Shown: positions 8,787 to 17,304 of the stretch, in pieces | Position numbering within the stretch: position 1 is the first letter of the stretch | How the letters are laid out: every line of letters starts with the position of its first letter | DNA from: Desulfovibrio sp. JY | GTDB lineage: Bacteria; Desulfobacterota; Desulfovibrionia; Desulfovibrionales; Desulfovibrionaceae | DNA: 64,000 nt | Assembly (NCBI GenBank): GCA_021730285.1 | Contig: CP082962.1 | Coordinates: 3,481,501-3,545,500, forward strand | Reading direction: 5' to 3' | The notes under the pieces: generated by a model | The model's input: only the letters and a program-made list of their open reading frames with translations | Database searches by the model: none | What the model was told of the DNA's origin: nothing | Position numbers and translations under genes: made by a program

Positions 8787-9251
8787 TCAGTGGTGGTAGG
8801 GGGCTCCGGCGTTGATGGCCGCTGCCCGGTAAAGCTGTTCGTAAAGCACCACCCGGGCCAGCTCGTGGGGCAGGGTGCCGGGGCCGAGGGCCAGGGTCAG
8901 GTCGGCCCGGCCAAGCACGTCGCGCGACAGGCCATACGCGCCGCCAACAACGAAGCAAGGGGCCCGGCCGGGGTCCTCGATGCAGGCCGCCAGACGCGTC
9001 GCCAGTTCACGTGAGGGAAGCGACCGTCCGCCCTCGTCCAGCACGATCACGAAGTCGCGCGGGGAAATTTTCGCCAGCAGGGTCTTGCCTTCCTCGACCT
9101 TGCGCCGGTCGGGATCGGACGTCTTGGCGTCGCGCGCCACGTATTCCTCGGCCGGCAGGTAGCGCCGCAGCGCCGTCAGGTAATGGGCGGCGGCGTCACG
9201 AAAATAGGGGGCCTTGGCGGCTCCGACGACGAAGAGGCGTACGGGTTTCAT
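8787..9251 (-). CDS. rlmH: 23S rRNA (pseudouridine-1915-N3) methyltransferase
   Basis: 154 aa, the family length. RlmH is a small SPOUT methyltransferase acting on pseudouridine 1915 in helix 69 of 23S rRNA. The trefoil-knot SAM site is visible as VVGGAYGLS, with LDEGGRSLPSRELA earlier and the terminal AGAPYHH tail that carries the catalytic tyrosine/histidine region. GGGAG lies before the ATG. It converges with rsmG, so two ribosomal RNA methyltransferases are neighbours on opposite strands. Confidence 0.95.
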   Translation of the reverse strand: MKPVRLFVVGAAKAPYFRDAAAHYLTALRRYLPAEEYVARDAKTSDPDRRKVEEGKTLLAKISPRDFVIVLDEGGRSLPSRELATRLAACIEDPGRAPCFVVGGAYGLSRDVLGRADLTLALGPGTLPHELARVVLYEQLYRAAAINAGAPYHH

Positions 9252-9312
9252 GGGCGTTTCTCCCGGAAGCGGCCGGGCGTCGGCCGGCTGTTAGCCCAGG
9301 GCTGCGGTTATT

Positions 9313-9339
9313 GTCAAAGTGGTCGGCTTGGATTAGGCC
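9313..9339 (+). promoter_or_regulatory. Candidate sigma-70 promoter for the DUF4390 gene
   Basis: TTGTCA at 9311-9316 and TAGGCC at 9334-9339 are separated by 17 bases and lie about 40 bases before the ATG at 9380. The -10 box is a weak match. Confidence 0.35.
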
Positions 9340-9379
9340 AAATGGCGCACCACTGTTTTACAACCCGAAAGGGAGAGGC

Positions 9380-9964
9380 ATGCCGTTTTGTAACCCCGTT
9401 CGCCGCCGCCTTCGGCAAAGCGTCTGCTTGCTGATGGCGCTTTTCATGGCGTCGGCTCTGGCCGCGGGGACGGCTTTTGCCCAGGAACTGCTTTTAAGCA
9501 ACCTGGTGCTCAATAATTTCGAAGGGAAAATACGGGTGCGCTTCGGCGTGGAGCCCACGGGAATCGAGCACATCAGGCAGGCGCTTTTGGAGGGCGAGCG
9601 GCTGGAGCTTATCTGCAAGGCCAAACTCGCCGTCAAGCGCGATTACGTCTGGAACAAGGAAGTCAGCCACGCCCGCTTCGAAAGCGAATTGCGCCGGCTC
9701 AAGGGCGGCGACTTCGCCATCAGTCTGCCCGGCCAGGGCTCCATGGCGGACCGGGATCTGCCCGCACTTTTCCGCAAGGCCTGGAACGAAATCCTGATCG
9801 ACCTCGGTTCCTGGGACCGGCTGGAACGCGGCCAGACGTACGTGCTGACCCTGGAGCTGTCGCTGGCCCGCCTGGATGTTTCGCCCTGGGTCAAAAAAGG
9901 ACTTTTCTTCTGGCCTTTTGACCCCGCCACGCCTGTCTCCTACCAGCTTGACTTTACGTATTAA
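9380..9964 (+). CDS. DUF4390 secreted protein
   Basis: 194 aa from the ATG at 9380, preceded by GGGAGAGG. The first about 33 residues form a signal peptide ending near TAFAQE. The remainder is a beta-rich domain of the DUF4390 family, exported but of unknown function. The longer in-frame extension back to 9011 is antisense to rlmH and is rejected. The gene stands alone between rlmH and the epimerase gene, which has its own promoter. Confidence 0.82.
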   Translation: MPFCNPVRRRLRQSVCLLMALFMASALAAGTAFAQELLLSNLVLNNFEGKIRVRFGVEPTGIEHIRQALLEGERLELICKAKLAVKRDYVWNKEVSHARFESELRRLKGGDFAISLPGQGSMADRDLPALFRKAWNEILIDLGSWDRLERGQTYVLTLELSLARLDVSPWVKKGLFFWPFDPATPVSYQLDFTY

Positions 9965-9979
9965 AACCCGTCGCATCGG

Positions 9980-10007
9980 TTGCCTTTGCTACCACTTTTC
10001 GTATAAT
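9980..10007 (+). promoter_or_regulatory. Strong candidate promoter for the epimerase/HD-GYP pair
   Basis: TTGCCT at 9980-9985 and a perfect TATAAT at 10002-10007 are separated by 16 bases. Transcription would start near 10014, giving a leader of about 35 bases containing the AAGGAGG site. Confidence 0.65.
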
Positions 10008-10048
10008 GGGCCAGGATTTCCCGATAAATCGCGGGAAGGAGGACCTCC

Positions 10049-10981
10049 ATGCGGGTAGTGATCACCGGCGGCACGGGCTTTATCGGCCGGGCGCTGACCC
10101 GGTCCCTTGTTCGGGACGGGCACGAGGTCGTCGTGCTTTCCCGAAGGGCTTCGGGTCGTGGGTCTTCTCCAGGGGTTACCTACGTTCCCTTCGACGGCCG
10201 CTCCGGGGACGGGTGGGCCCATCTGCTGGGCGATGCCCGGGCCCTGATCAACCTGGCAGGGGAAAATATCGCCTCGGGCTATTGGACCGAGGCGCGCAAG
10301 GGCCGCATCCTGGGCAGCCGGCTCGATGCCGGGCAGGCTGTCATGGATGCCCTGTCACGGGCGACCGCGCGTCCGGACGTCCTCATCCAGGGTTCGGCCA
10401 CGGGCTATTACGGCGACCGGGGGGACACGCCGGTTGCCGAGGACGCGCCGGCGGGTACGGGATTTCTGGCCGAGGTGGCGCGCCGCTGGGAGGCGTCCAC
10501 GGCCGGGGCCGAGACGCTGGGAGTGCGCCGGGCCGTCATCCGCACGGCGGTGGTTCTTGGCGCGGGAGGCGGGGCGCTTCCCCGGATGGTCGCGCCGTTT
10601 CGTTTTTTTCTGGGCGGCCCGGTCGGCTCCGGCCGGCAGTATCTGCCCTGGATCCACCTGGCCGACGAAGTCGCGGCCATCCGTTTTCTGATCGACCATG
10701 AAACGGCTGCCGGTCCCTTCAACCTGGCCGCGCCCGAGGCCGTCACCCAGGACGGGTTCGCCGCCGCCGTGGGGCGGGCGCTCGCCCGTCCGGCCCGGCT
10801 GCGGATACCGGCGGCGGTCATGCGCCTGGCCCTTGGCGAGATGGCCCGGGAGCTTTTCCTGGGCGGTGTGCGGGCCGTGCCCGCACGGCTTGTGGAACTC
10901 GGCTTTCGCTTTCGTTTCGAGGCCCTGCCCGATGCCTTGTCGGACATTCTCGGTCCTTCCCGGGAATCCCGCCATGTTTGA
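10049..10981 (+). CDS. TIGR01777-family NAD(P)-dependent epimerase/dehydratase-like protein
   Basis: 310 aa. The extended short-chain dehydrogenase fold begins with the nucleotide-binding motif TGGTGFIGRALTRSL, and LINLAGENIA and GSATGYYGDRG are diagnostic of the TIGR01777 (SDR39U1/YfcH) group. The physiological substrate of the family is not established. GGAGG lies 6 bases before the ATG. The stop codon overlaps the region in which the next gene may start, so the two are probably co-transcribed. Confidence 0.9.
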   Translation: MRVVITGGTGFIGRALTRSLVRDGHEVVVLSRRASGRGSSPGVTYVPFDGRSGDGWAHLLGDARALINLAGENIASGYWTEARKGRILGSRLDAGQAVMDALSRATARPDVLIQGSATGYYGDRGDTPVAEDAPAGTGFLAEVARRWEASTAGAETLGVRRAVIRTAVVLGAGGGALPRMVAPFRFFLGGPVGSGRQYLPWIHLADEVAAIRFLIDHETAAGPFNLAAPEAVTQDGFAAAVGRALARPARLRIPAAVMRLALGEMARELFLGGVRAVPARLVELGFRFRFEALPDALSDILGPSRESRHV

Positions 10982-10994
10982 GAATCCCGCCATG
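10964..10994 (+). repeat. Duplicated 13-base start-codon context
   Basis: The same 13 bases, gaatcccgccatg, occur at 10964-10976 and 10982-10994, an 18-base (six-codon) offset. Each copy ends in an ATG in the frame of the HD-GYP regulator, giving two equivalent starts. Confidence 0.8.
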
Positions 10995-12341
10995 ACATCC
11001 GAAACCCCACGGGTCCTCATCGTCGAGGATGAGGCCGTTGTGGCCCTTGACCTGACCAAGCGCCTTTCCCGGCTCGGCTATGTCGTCTACGGCCCGGCCG
11101 ACAGCGGCGAAGAGGCCTTGCGTCTGGCCCGGGAGCTCTCTCCCGACGTCGTGCTCATGGACATTGTGCTGGACGGCGCCATGGACGGCGTGGATACGGC
11201 CGGGCGCATCCGGGAGGAACAGGCCATGCCGGTGGTCTTCCTCACCGCCCACACCGATCCGGAAACGCTGCGGCGGGCCGGCGCGGCCGGCCCCTACGGC
11301 TACATCATCAAGCCTTTCGAGGATCGGGAGCTGGCCGCGGCCCTGGACATCGCCCTGTACAAGTCCCGGATGGAGCGGCGGTTGCGCGAAAACGAGCAGT
11401 GGACGTCCATGACCTTGCGCCATCTGGGGGAGGGGGTGATCACCGCCGATCCGGAGGGACTGGTGCGCTTCGCCAACCCCATGGCCGAGTCCCTGCTCGG
11501 GGTGTCGGCGGCGCGCCTTCTCGGTCGCGACCTGGCAACGCTGTACAAAACGCGCCGGGACACCGGGGAGGGCGACCTCACCGACGGGCCGGAATCCAGG
11601 AACGTGGCGCTTTTGTGCCGCAAGGACGGGAGTTGCCTGCCTGTGGAGCAGACTTCCTCGCCCATCGTGGACGACAGGGGGCGGGCGCTCGGGACGGTGC
11701 TCGTCTTTCGGGATATCAGCCGTCGCCGGGATGTGGAGCGGGCCCTTCGGGAGTCCGTGGACGGTCTGCGCCGGGCGCTCACGGAAACGGTCAACGCCCT
11801 GACCGTGACGTCGGAGACGCGTGATCCCTTTACCGCCGGCCATCAGGAACGCGTGTCCCGGCTGGCCGACGCTTTGGCCGGGGAACTCGGGTTTTCCGAT
11901 GGGGAACGGGAAGGCGTGCGCATGGCCGGGCTGGTCCACGACATCGGCAAGATCCACGTGCCCTCGGAGATCCTGACCAAGCCCGAGGCCCTTTCCGATA
12001 TGGAAATGGGCATCGTGCGGGACCACAGCACCGTCGGCTATGAAATCCTGAAGGATGTTCCCTTTCCCTGGCCGCTGGCCCGCATGGTGCTCGAGCACCA
12101 CGAGCGCTGCGATGGTTCCGGCTACCCGGCCGGGCTCACGCGCGAAACCATGCACCCCGGATCGCGCATCCTGGCCGTGGCCGACGTGGTCGAAGCCATG
12201 ACCGCCCACCGACCCTACCGCTCCGCCTGGAGCCTGGAGCTCGCGCTGGCCGAACTGGCGAAAGGCCGGGGCAGCCTCTATGACGCCGACGTGGTCGACG
12301 CCTGCCTCTCGCTCTTCGAGAATGGTAATTTTCAGTTTTAG
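10992..12341 (+). CDS. Response regulator with PAS and HD-GYP domains (probable c-di-GMP phosphodiesterase)
   Basis: 449 aa from ATG 10992. The receiver domain (residues 5-120) has the acidic pair VEDE and phospho-acceptor Asp57 in VLMDIVLDG. A PAS domain (about 135-240) precedes an HD-GYP domain (about 265-440), with HDIGK (His316-Asp317) and the HHERCDGSGYP signature. HD-GYP proteins hydrolyse cyclic di-GMP, so this links a phosphorelay and a PAS ligand to c-di-GMP turnover. An in-frame ATG at 10974 overlaps the epimerase stop and is an equally possible start because the start region is duplicated. The cognate kinase is not adjacent. Confidence 0.9.
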   Translation: MTSETPRVLIVEDEAVVALDLTKRLSRLGYVVYGPADSGEEALRLARELSPDVVLMDIVLDGAMDGVDTAGRIREEQAMPVVFLTAHTDPETLRRAGAAGPYGYIIKPFEDRELAAALDIALYKSRMERRLRENEQWTSMTLRHLGEGVITADPEGLVRFANPMAESLLGVSAARLLGRDLATLYKTRRDTGEGDLTDGPESRNVALLCRKDGSCLPVEQTSSPIVDDRGRALGTVLVFRDISRRRDVERALRESVDGLRRALTETVNALTVTSETRDPFTAGHQERVSRLADALAGELGFSDGEREGVRMAGLVHDIGKIHVPSEILTKPEALSDMEMGIVRDHSTVGYEILKDVPFPWPLARMVLEHHERCDGSGYPAGLTRETMHPGSRILAVADVVEAMTAHRPYRSAWSLELALAELAKGRGSLYDADVVDACLSLFENGNFQF

Positions 12342-12357
12342 GTTGGGAAAGGAACGT

Positions 12358-12519
12358 GCGAGAGGGGAAACCCTTTAAAAAGGGTTCTCCCCTCTCGCTC
12401 TCTCCCCTTCCTAAACTTCTTAATTTCTACAGTGTGATACGAACAACACTTCATCCTGATAAAAGTCTTTGGAAAGGGGGCCGGGGGGAGAACCTTTCTT
12501 CAGAAAGGTTTCCCCCCGG
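12358..12519. repeat. Double-hairpin cassette, copy 1 (type A then type B)
   Basis: The type A hairpin lies at 12358-12398 (outer arms GCGAGAGGGG/CCCCTCTCGC) and type B at 12481-12519 (outer arms CCGGGGGG/CCCCCCGG). Between them are 82 bases that begin with a pyrimidine-rich flank after A (12399-12414) and end with a purine-rich flank before B (12465-12480). Located between convergent genes, so each hairpin followed by a C/T-rich strand could end one of the two transcripts. Confidence 0.85.
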
Positions 12520-12527
12520 GAGGCTTT

Positions 12528-13244
12528 TTACACGCCTTCTTCTTTGATCCAGATCAGGCTGGCCTGGCGGCCGGTGGTCTTGTCGCGGCGGTAGGAGAAA
12601 AAAAGCGGCAGGCTTTTGGTGCACAGATCGAGGCCGTAGATACGGTCCCGGTCGAGGCCGGCCGCGACGAGCTGGTCCCGCGTGAGTCGCCACAGGTCCA
12701 TGCGCTGCGTGCGGTAATCGTACCAGGGGCGGAATTTTTCCCCGAATTCGTTTTGGAAGGCGGTAAATTCCGCTTCCCCCGGGCCAAGGCTCGGCCCGCG
12801 AACCGCCAGAAGTTCGCGCGGGTCGAGCCCGTAGCGCACGCAAAACGAGCGCACGGCCCGGCCGCACATGTCGGCCACGTTGCCGCGCCAGCCAACGTGC
12901 AGCGCGGCGATGAATTTGCCCGACTCGTGGGCGAGAAGCACCGGCTGGCAATCGGCGGTCTTGATGGCCAGGGCCCGGCCGGGCCGGCTTTCGGCCATGC
13001 CGTCGCCCGTTTCGATGCTCGGCTGGTCCAGGGTGTCGAATTCCGGTTCGAACACCATGTAGACGCCGTGCTCCTGCTTGAGCGAATGCCAGATGGAAAA
13101 ACCCAGTTCCTCGCGCAAGGCGTGCCGGGTGGCGATGACCTCTTCCGGGTCGGAGGCGCCGGTAAAGGCCATGGTGTCCGGGCCGCAGCCAAAGGCGCAG
13201 CCGACGCCGGGCAGTCCCGGAAATGCAAAGGGGATGTAATTCAT
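12528..13244 (-). CDS. pgeF: PgeF/YfiH-family (DUF152) peptidoglycan-editing or multicopper oxidase-like protein
   Basis: 238 aa. The conserved TADCQP cysteine motif and LHVGWRG histidine motif form the metal/catalytic site of the family. Members have been described as polyphenol oxidases (laccase-like), purine nucleoside phosphorylases (LACC1-like) and as the E. coli peptidoglycan editing factor PgeF, so the exact reaction here is open. The ATG overlaps the stop of the preceding 5-FTHF cyclo-ligase gene by 4 bases, indicating translational coupling. Confidence 0.85.
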   Translation of the reverse strand: MNYIPFAFPGLPGVGCAFGCGPDTMAFTGASDPEEVIATRHALREELGFSIWHSLKQEHGVYMVFEPEFDTLDQPSIETGDGMAESRPGRALAIKTADCQPVLLAHESGKFIAALHVGWRGNVADMCGRAVRSFCVRYGLDPRELLAVRGPSLGPGEAEFTAFQNEFGEKFRPWYDYRTQRMDLWRLTRDQLVAAGLDRDRIYGLDLCTKSLPLFFSYRRDKTTGRQASLIWIKEEGV

Positions 13245-13843
13245 GTGTCAAACCGGTATGTTTGAAGTTCTGTCACCACGACGTCCACGGACTGGTCCCA
13301 GGTGTCGGCCGGCAGGTGCGTCACCAGCTGGAAGGCGAAGGCCAGCCCGATGGTCAGGGCCGCCGCCGCCATGGACAGGGCGAGCAGGCGATCGTAATAG
13401 CCGCCGCCGAACCCCAGGCGCGCGCCCTGCATGTCAAAGGCCACGCCCGGCACCAGAATAACGTCCGGGGAATAGGCGTCGGGTGGGAGGCAGGCGTCCT
13501 GGGGCGGTTCCAGGATGCCGTAGCGGCCCGGCACGGCCGCGTCCAGGCTGGCCAGACAGCCGAGATCGAGTTCGCCGGGCGCATTGGGGCGGCAGCGGGG
13601 CAAAAGCACCCGTCGGCCCGATGCCAAAAGCGAGCGGACCAGGATGCCGGCGTCCACCTCGCCCCGGATGGGCAGATAGGCCAACACTTCCTTGGCAGCG
13701 GCATAGCGGGGCAGGGCCTCCACCTGCTTGGCCACGGCCTGACTGGCCCGGGCCGCGACATCCGGCTCCTGGACCTTGCGCCTGGCGAGCATATGGCGGC
13801 GCAGGGCGTCCTTGTCGGCGGCTGCGGCGGTCGATGGTTGCAT
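13241..13843 (-). CDS. fau: 5-formyltetrahydrofolate cyclo-ligase
   Basis: 200 aa from the ATG at 13843 (MQPSTAAA). The enzyme converts 5-formyl-THF to 5,10-methenyl-THF with ATP, rescuing the folate pool. The glycine-rich LGFGGGYYDR motif and ILVPGVAFD are family hallmarks. A much longer frame to 14467 exists but is antisense to the metallophosphoesterase and is rejected. In gamma-proteobacteria this gene follows 6S RNA; the 81-base upstream gap here is too short for that RNA. Confidence 0.92.
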   Translation of the reverse strand: MQPSTAAAADKDALRRHMLARRKVQEPDVAARASQAVAKQVEALPRYAAAKEVLAYLPIRGEVDAGILVRSLLASGRRVLLPRCRPNAPGELDLGCLASLDAAVPGRYGILEPPQDACLPPDAYSPDVILVPGVAFDMQGARLGFGGGYYDRLLALSMAAAALTIGLAFAFQLVTHLPADTWDQSVDVVVTELQTYRFDT

Positions 13844-13924
13844 TGTTTGCACAACCGCAGCATAGTAGCAGGGAGGTGGCGTCAGGGGAAGGGCGCGCCA
13901 GCGGTCGAAATCGAGGGAGAGGGC

Positions 13925-14593
13925 ATGACCGAGGAAACGTTTTTCATCGGAATCGGGGATATACACGACGATATCGCGTCCCTTGCGCGCATACCCGACC
14001 TGGAGCTGGCGGCCGGGGTCGTTGTCAGCGGCGATCTGACCATCAAGGGCACGGCCGCCGCGGCCAAGCCGGTCATCGCGGCCCTGAGGCGGCGCAATCC
14101 CGTCATCCTGGCCCAGATCGGCAACATGGACACCGCAAGCGTCGACGCCTACCTCACCGCCGAAGGCATCAACATTCACGCCACGGGTCGGGTCATGCCC
14201 CAGGGCGTGGGCTTTTTCGGCTGCGGCTGGTCCACGCCGACGCCCTTTCACACGCCAAGCGAGGCCGGCGAGGAGCGCATCGCCGAGTGGCTTGCCGCCG
14301 CCCATGCCGTGGTCGCCCATTGTCCGCATCTGGTCATGGTCTGCCATACGCCGCCTTTCGGCACGGCCACGGACGTGGTCGGCTCGGGCACCCATGTCGG
14401 GAGCAAGGCGGTGCGGGAATTTATCGAACGCACCCAGCCGGCCGTGTGCCTGACCGGGCATATCCACGAATCACGGGCGGTCGATGCCCTCGGCAGGACG
14501 GTCATCATCAACCCCGGGGCGCTTTCCGGCGGCGGTTATGCGCGTTTGGCCCTCGGTCCGGAGGGGATCGCGGCCAGCCTGTTGGCGTTTTGA
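13925..14593 (+). CDS. Metallophosphoesterase
   Basis: 222 aa from ATG 13925, with GGGAGAGGG upstream. Calcineurin-like metal-binding motifs are visible in order: GDIHDD (with Asp and His), VVSGDLT, a GNMD motif in place of the common GNHD/E, VCHTPPFG and TGHIHESR. The set is that of the YfcE-like or DR1281-like phosphodiesterases; the substrate cannot be named. It diverges from the cyclo-ligase gene and precedes the HD-GYP gene by 96 bases. Confidence 0.87.
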   Translation: MTEETFFIGIGDIHDDIASLARIPDLELAAGVVVSGDLTIKGTAAAAKPVIAALRRRNPVILAQIGNMDTASVDAYLTAEGINIHATGRVMPQGVGFFGCGWSTPTPFHTPSEAGEERIAEWLAAAHAVVAHCPHLVMVCHTPPFGTATDVVGSGTHVGSKAVREFIERTQPAVCLTGHIHESRAVDALGRTVIINPGALSGGGYARLALGPEGIAASLLAF

Positions 14594-14689
14594 CTGCGGT
14601 GACGCGGCCGTTGCGTCCGGCCGTTTTCCAGGGGCGGTCCGACCGGCCGTTGCGGCGTCGACCGGAATGACGACGCCCGGGAGTCGTTG

Positions 14690-16444
14690 ATGCGCGTCGT
14701 AAATATCATCGACATCGTCTTTTATCGGGCGTTTCTGTCCAAGATTTATTTGACGGCCGGCATCGAGTACGCTTTCGCCTCTCCCGAGGACGGCGAGGTT
14801 TCCCTTTCCCTGAGCAATCCCACGCCCGACGCTGTCCTGATCCAGGACTCCTATATCAACTGCGACAGCGCCGCGCTGATCGAGCGTATCCGGGAGGCGG
14901 CCAACGCGGCGGGCAAGCTTATCCCCATCCTTTGCCTGCGCCCCTTCGACGTCGGAAGCGAAGACGACGTCGCCGCGCCCGTTCCTGCCGGCCGGGACAT
15001 CTATCCCGTCAACCGCATGAACCTTACCGACGTGTTGCTGGAGATCCAGAAAAGGCCGCAACAAAGCGTCTCGTCGCGCCGGTCGATCCTTTTTGTGGAC
15101 GCCGGCAAGACGCTGCTCCACGTGGTGCGCGCGGCGCTCACTCCGGCCGGCTTTGGCGTGGTACCCGCACACAACGCCGAGCAGGCCCTGGCCTTTTGCC
15201 GCAAGCACGACTTCGAGCTCGTGCTCACAAGCGTGCTGTTGCCGGGGCTGTCCGGCCTCGATTTGTGCCGCCAGATCAAGGAGGACAACCCGGGGCGCTA
15301 TCTGCCGGTCATCATCCTCTCGAGCAGCGACAGCAGCCTCGACATGGAAACGGCCTTCAATTGCGGCGCCGACGACTATCTGCTCAAGGCCTTCACCCCG
15401 GAGATGCTGGCGGCCAAGGTGTCGGAACATTTGGATCTGGTCGAGCGCAAACGCCACAACAAGATTCTGGTCGCCGACGACAACAAGCTTATCCGGGAGC
15501 TTTTGCGCCACAGCTTCATCAAGGGCGGGCATTGCGTGTTGACCGCCGACAACGGCTTAAGCGCTCTTCAGCTGGCCAAGGAACACCTACCCGACGTGGT
15601 GGTCACCGACATCGAAATGCCGGAGATGGATGGCTACACGCTTTGCGAGAAGCTGCGCGACGAGCCCGACCTGCGCAACACTCTGGTCGTGATGATGAGC
15701 GGCCGCGACCGGCAAAGCGACATCCTGCGCGGTGAGCGCCTCGGCATCTCGCGCTATTTCGTCAAGCCCTTCGATGTGGAAAAAATGCAGCTCGTGGTGG
15801 AACAATTGCTGACCGAGAGCTATCGGCACATCAAAAAAGAACACGAGCACGTCCTGGCCAGCATGTCGGCCCTCATTACGGCCCTCGAGGCCCGTGACGA
15901 ATACACCAAGGGCCATACGGCCCGCGTGTCGCGCATGGCCATGCGCCTGGGCCGGGCCATGGCGCTTGGCGACCGGGAGCTGCGGGAACTGGAGATCGCG
16001 GCTAACCTCCACGACATCGGCAAGATCGGCGTGCGCGACGCCGTGCTCTTAAAGCCTGGCAGGCTCACCCCCGAGGAATATGCCAAGATCCAGGAGCACG
16101 CCATCATCGGCGCGGAAATCCTGCGTCCCATCGTCTCGTTGACACCGGTGTTGCCGCTGATTCTCCTGCACCACGAGCGCTGGGACGGCCATGGTTATCC
16201 CACGGCCATCATGGGCGAGGACATCCCGCTGGGCGCGCGGGTTATCGCCATTGCCGACGCCTTCGACGCCATGACCACGGATCGGCCCTACAGAAAAGGA
16301 ATGCCGCTTGCCAAAGCACTTGGCATCATTAAAAAAGAAGCCGGGCAGCAATTTTGTCCGACGTGTGCCAAGGCGTTTTTGACCATGATGCATGACGGCG
16401 ACGACAGGCCCCAATCCGCTGAGGAGGTTGAGTTTACCATATGA
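14690..16444 (+). CDS. Multi-receiver HD-GYP response regulator
   Basis: 584 aa. An N-terminal receiver-like domain of low similarity (1-125) is followed by a second receiver (about 130-250) whose phospho-acceptor position reads LVLTSVLLPG, so the Asp is absent. The third receiver (about 258-380) is intact (VADDN, Asp307 in VVTDIEMPEMDG), and a C-terminal HD-GYP domain (about 400-570) has HDIGK at His441-Asp442 and HHERWDGHGYP. Probably a c-di-GMP phosphodiesterase gated by one true phosphorylation site and two non-phosphorylated modules. The ATG at 14690 follows GGGAG; a TTG immediately upstream is also in frame. Its stop codon overlaps the start of xthA. Confidence 0.9.
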   Translation: MRVVNIIDIVFYRAFLSKIYLTAGIEYAFASPEDGEVSLSLSNPTPDAVLIQDSYINCDSAALIERIREAANAAGKLIPILCLRPFDVGSEDDVAAPVPAGRDIYPVNRMNLTDVLLEIQKRPQQSVSSRRSILFVDAGKTLLHVVRAALTPAGFGVVPAHNAEQALAFCRKHDFELVLTSVLLPGLSGLDLCRQIKEDNPGRYLPVIILSSSDSSLDMETAFNCGADDYLLKAFTPEMLAAKVSEHLDLVERKRHNKILVADDNKLIRELLRHSFIKGGHCVLTADNGLSALQLAKEHLPDVVVTDIEMPEMDGYTLCEKLRDEPDLRNTLVVMMSGRDRQSDILRGERLGISRYFVKPFDVEKMQLVVEQLLTESYRHIKKEHEHVLASMSALITALEARDEYTKGHTARVSRMAMRLGRAMALGDRELRELEIAANLHDIGKIGVRDAVLLKPGRLTPEEYAKIQEHAIIGAEILRPIVSLTPVLPLILLHHERWDGHGYPTAIMGEDIPLGARVIAIADAFDAMTTDRPYRKGMPLAKALGIIKKEAGQQFCPTCAKAFLTMMHDGDDRPQSAEEVEFTI

Positions 16445-17205
16445 TCTTGATGAGTTGGAATGTAAACGGACTGCGGGCCGTGGTGCAGAAGAATTTCTGG
16501 GACTGGCTTTCGGGCTGTGGCGCGGATGTGGTCGGCATCCAGGAATCCAAGATCCAGCCCGGGCATGAAGCGGATTTCGGCGGCACGGACGTCTACCGTA
16601 CGGTGTGGTCCAGCTCCACCGTCAAAAAAGGCTATTCCGGGGTGGGCTGTTTCTACCGCGTCGAGCCCCACGACATCGGCCGGGAATTGCCGGATACGAC
16701 CTACGTCGGGGAAGGCCGGCTGATCCAGATGGAATTCGAGGAGTTTTATTTCTTCAACGTCTATTTTCCCAATGGCGGGCGCGGTCCCGACCGTTTGGCC
16801 TACAAGCTCGGCTATTACGATGCCTTCCTGGCCCATGCCGAAACCTTGCGCCAAAAAAAGCCCATTGTGGTCTGCGGCGACTTTAATACCGCCCATACCG
16901 CCCTGGACCTCAAAAACGCCAAGTCCAACGAGAAGACGTCTGGTTTTTTGCCCGAGGAGCGCGCCTGGCTCGACCGTTTCGTCGCCGCCGGCTACGTGGA
17001 CACCTTCCGAATGTTCGAGCCGGAAGGCGGGCACTATACCTGGTGGGACTATCGCTTCAAGGCGCGCGATCGCAACGTCGGGTGGCGCATCGATTATTTT
17101 TTCGTGTCCGAGGAACTGCGCGGCAAGGTGCGCCGGGCCTGGATCGACTCCGCTGTCATGGGCTCGGACCATTGCCCGGTGGGGCTCGAGCTGGACGCCT
17201 CGTGA
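16441..17205 (+). CDS. xthA: Exodeoxyribonuclease III
   Basis: 254 aa. AP endonuclease/3'-5' exonuclease of the ExoIII family, removing abasic sites and 3' blocking groups. Motifs: SWNVNGLRA near the N-terminus, IQESKI with the metal-binding Glu, FPNGGRG, CGDFNTAH (Asp and Asn), RIDYFFVS and the terminal GSDHCPVG catalytic histidine. The ATG overlaps the HD-GYP gene stop as ATGA, so translation is coupled to a signalling protein, an unusual pairing. Confidence 0.95.
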   Translation: MILMSWNVNGLRAVVQKNFWDWLSGCGADVVGIQESKIQPGHEADFGGTDVYRTVWSSSTVKKGYSGVGCFYRVEPHDIGRELPDTTYVGEGRLIQMEFEEFYFFNVYFPNGGRGPDRLAYKLGYYDAFLAHAETLRQKKPIVVCGDFNTAHTALDLKNAKSNEKTSGFLPEERAWLDRFVAAGYVDTFRMFEPEGGHYTWWDYRFKARDRNVGWRIDYFFVSEELRGKVRRAWIDSAVMGSDHCPVGLELDAS

Positions 17206-17240
17206 CGCGGGTCCCGGCCAGGGGAACGCTTCGTTTTGTT

Positions 17241-17268
17241 TTGACCGCAGGCGTTATTGTGCTATCGT
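17241..17268 (+). promoter_or_regulatory. Candidate promoter for carbonic anhydrase
   Basis: TTGACC at 17241-17246 and TATCGT at 17263-17268 are separated by 16 bases; predicted start near 17275, with GGGAGG about 20 bases downstream. Confidence 0.55.
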
Positions 17269-17304
17269 AAGGCTCTGCATCTTTATTCCCCGGGAGGATA
17301 CATG

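Noticed and set aside
13844-13924. 6S RNA next to the cyclo-ligase gene
   Set aside because: The 81-base gap is too short and lacks the 6S-type long stem.
13241-14467. 5-FTHF cyclo-ligase start at 14467
   Set aside because: The extra 208 residues are antisense to the metallophosphoesterase and exceed the family length; the ATG at 13843 gives 200 aa.
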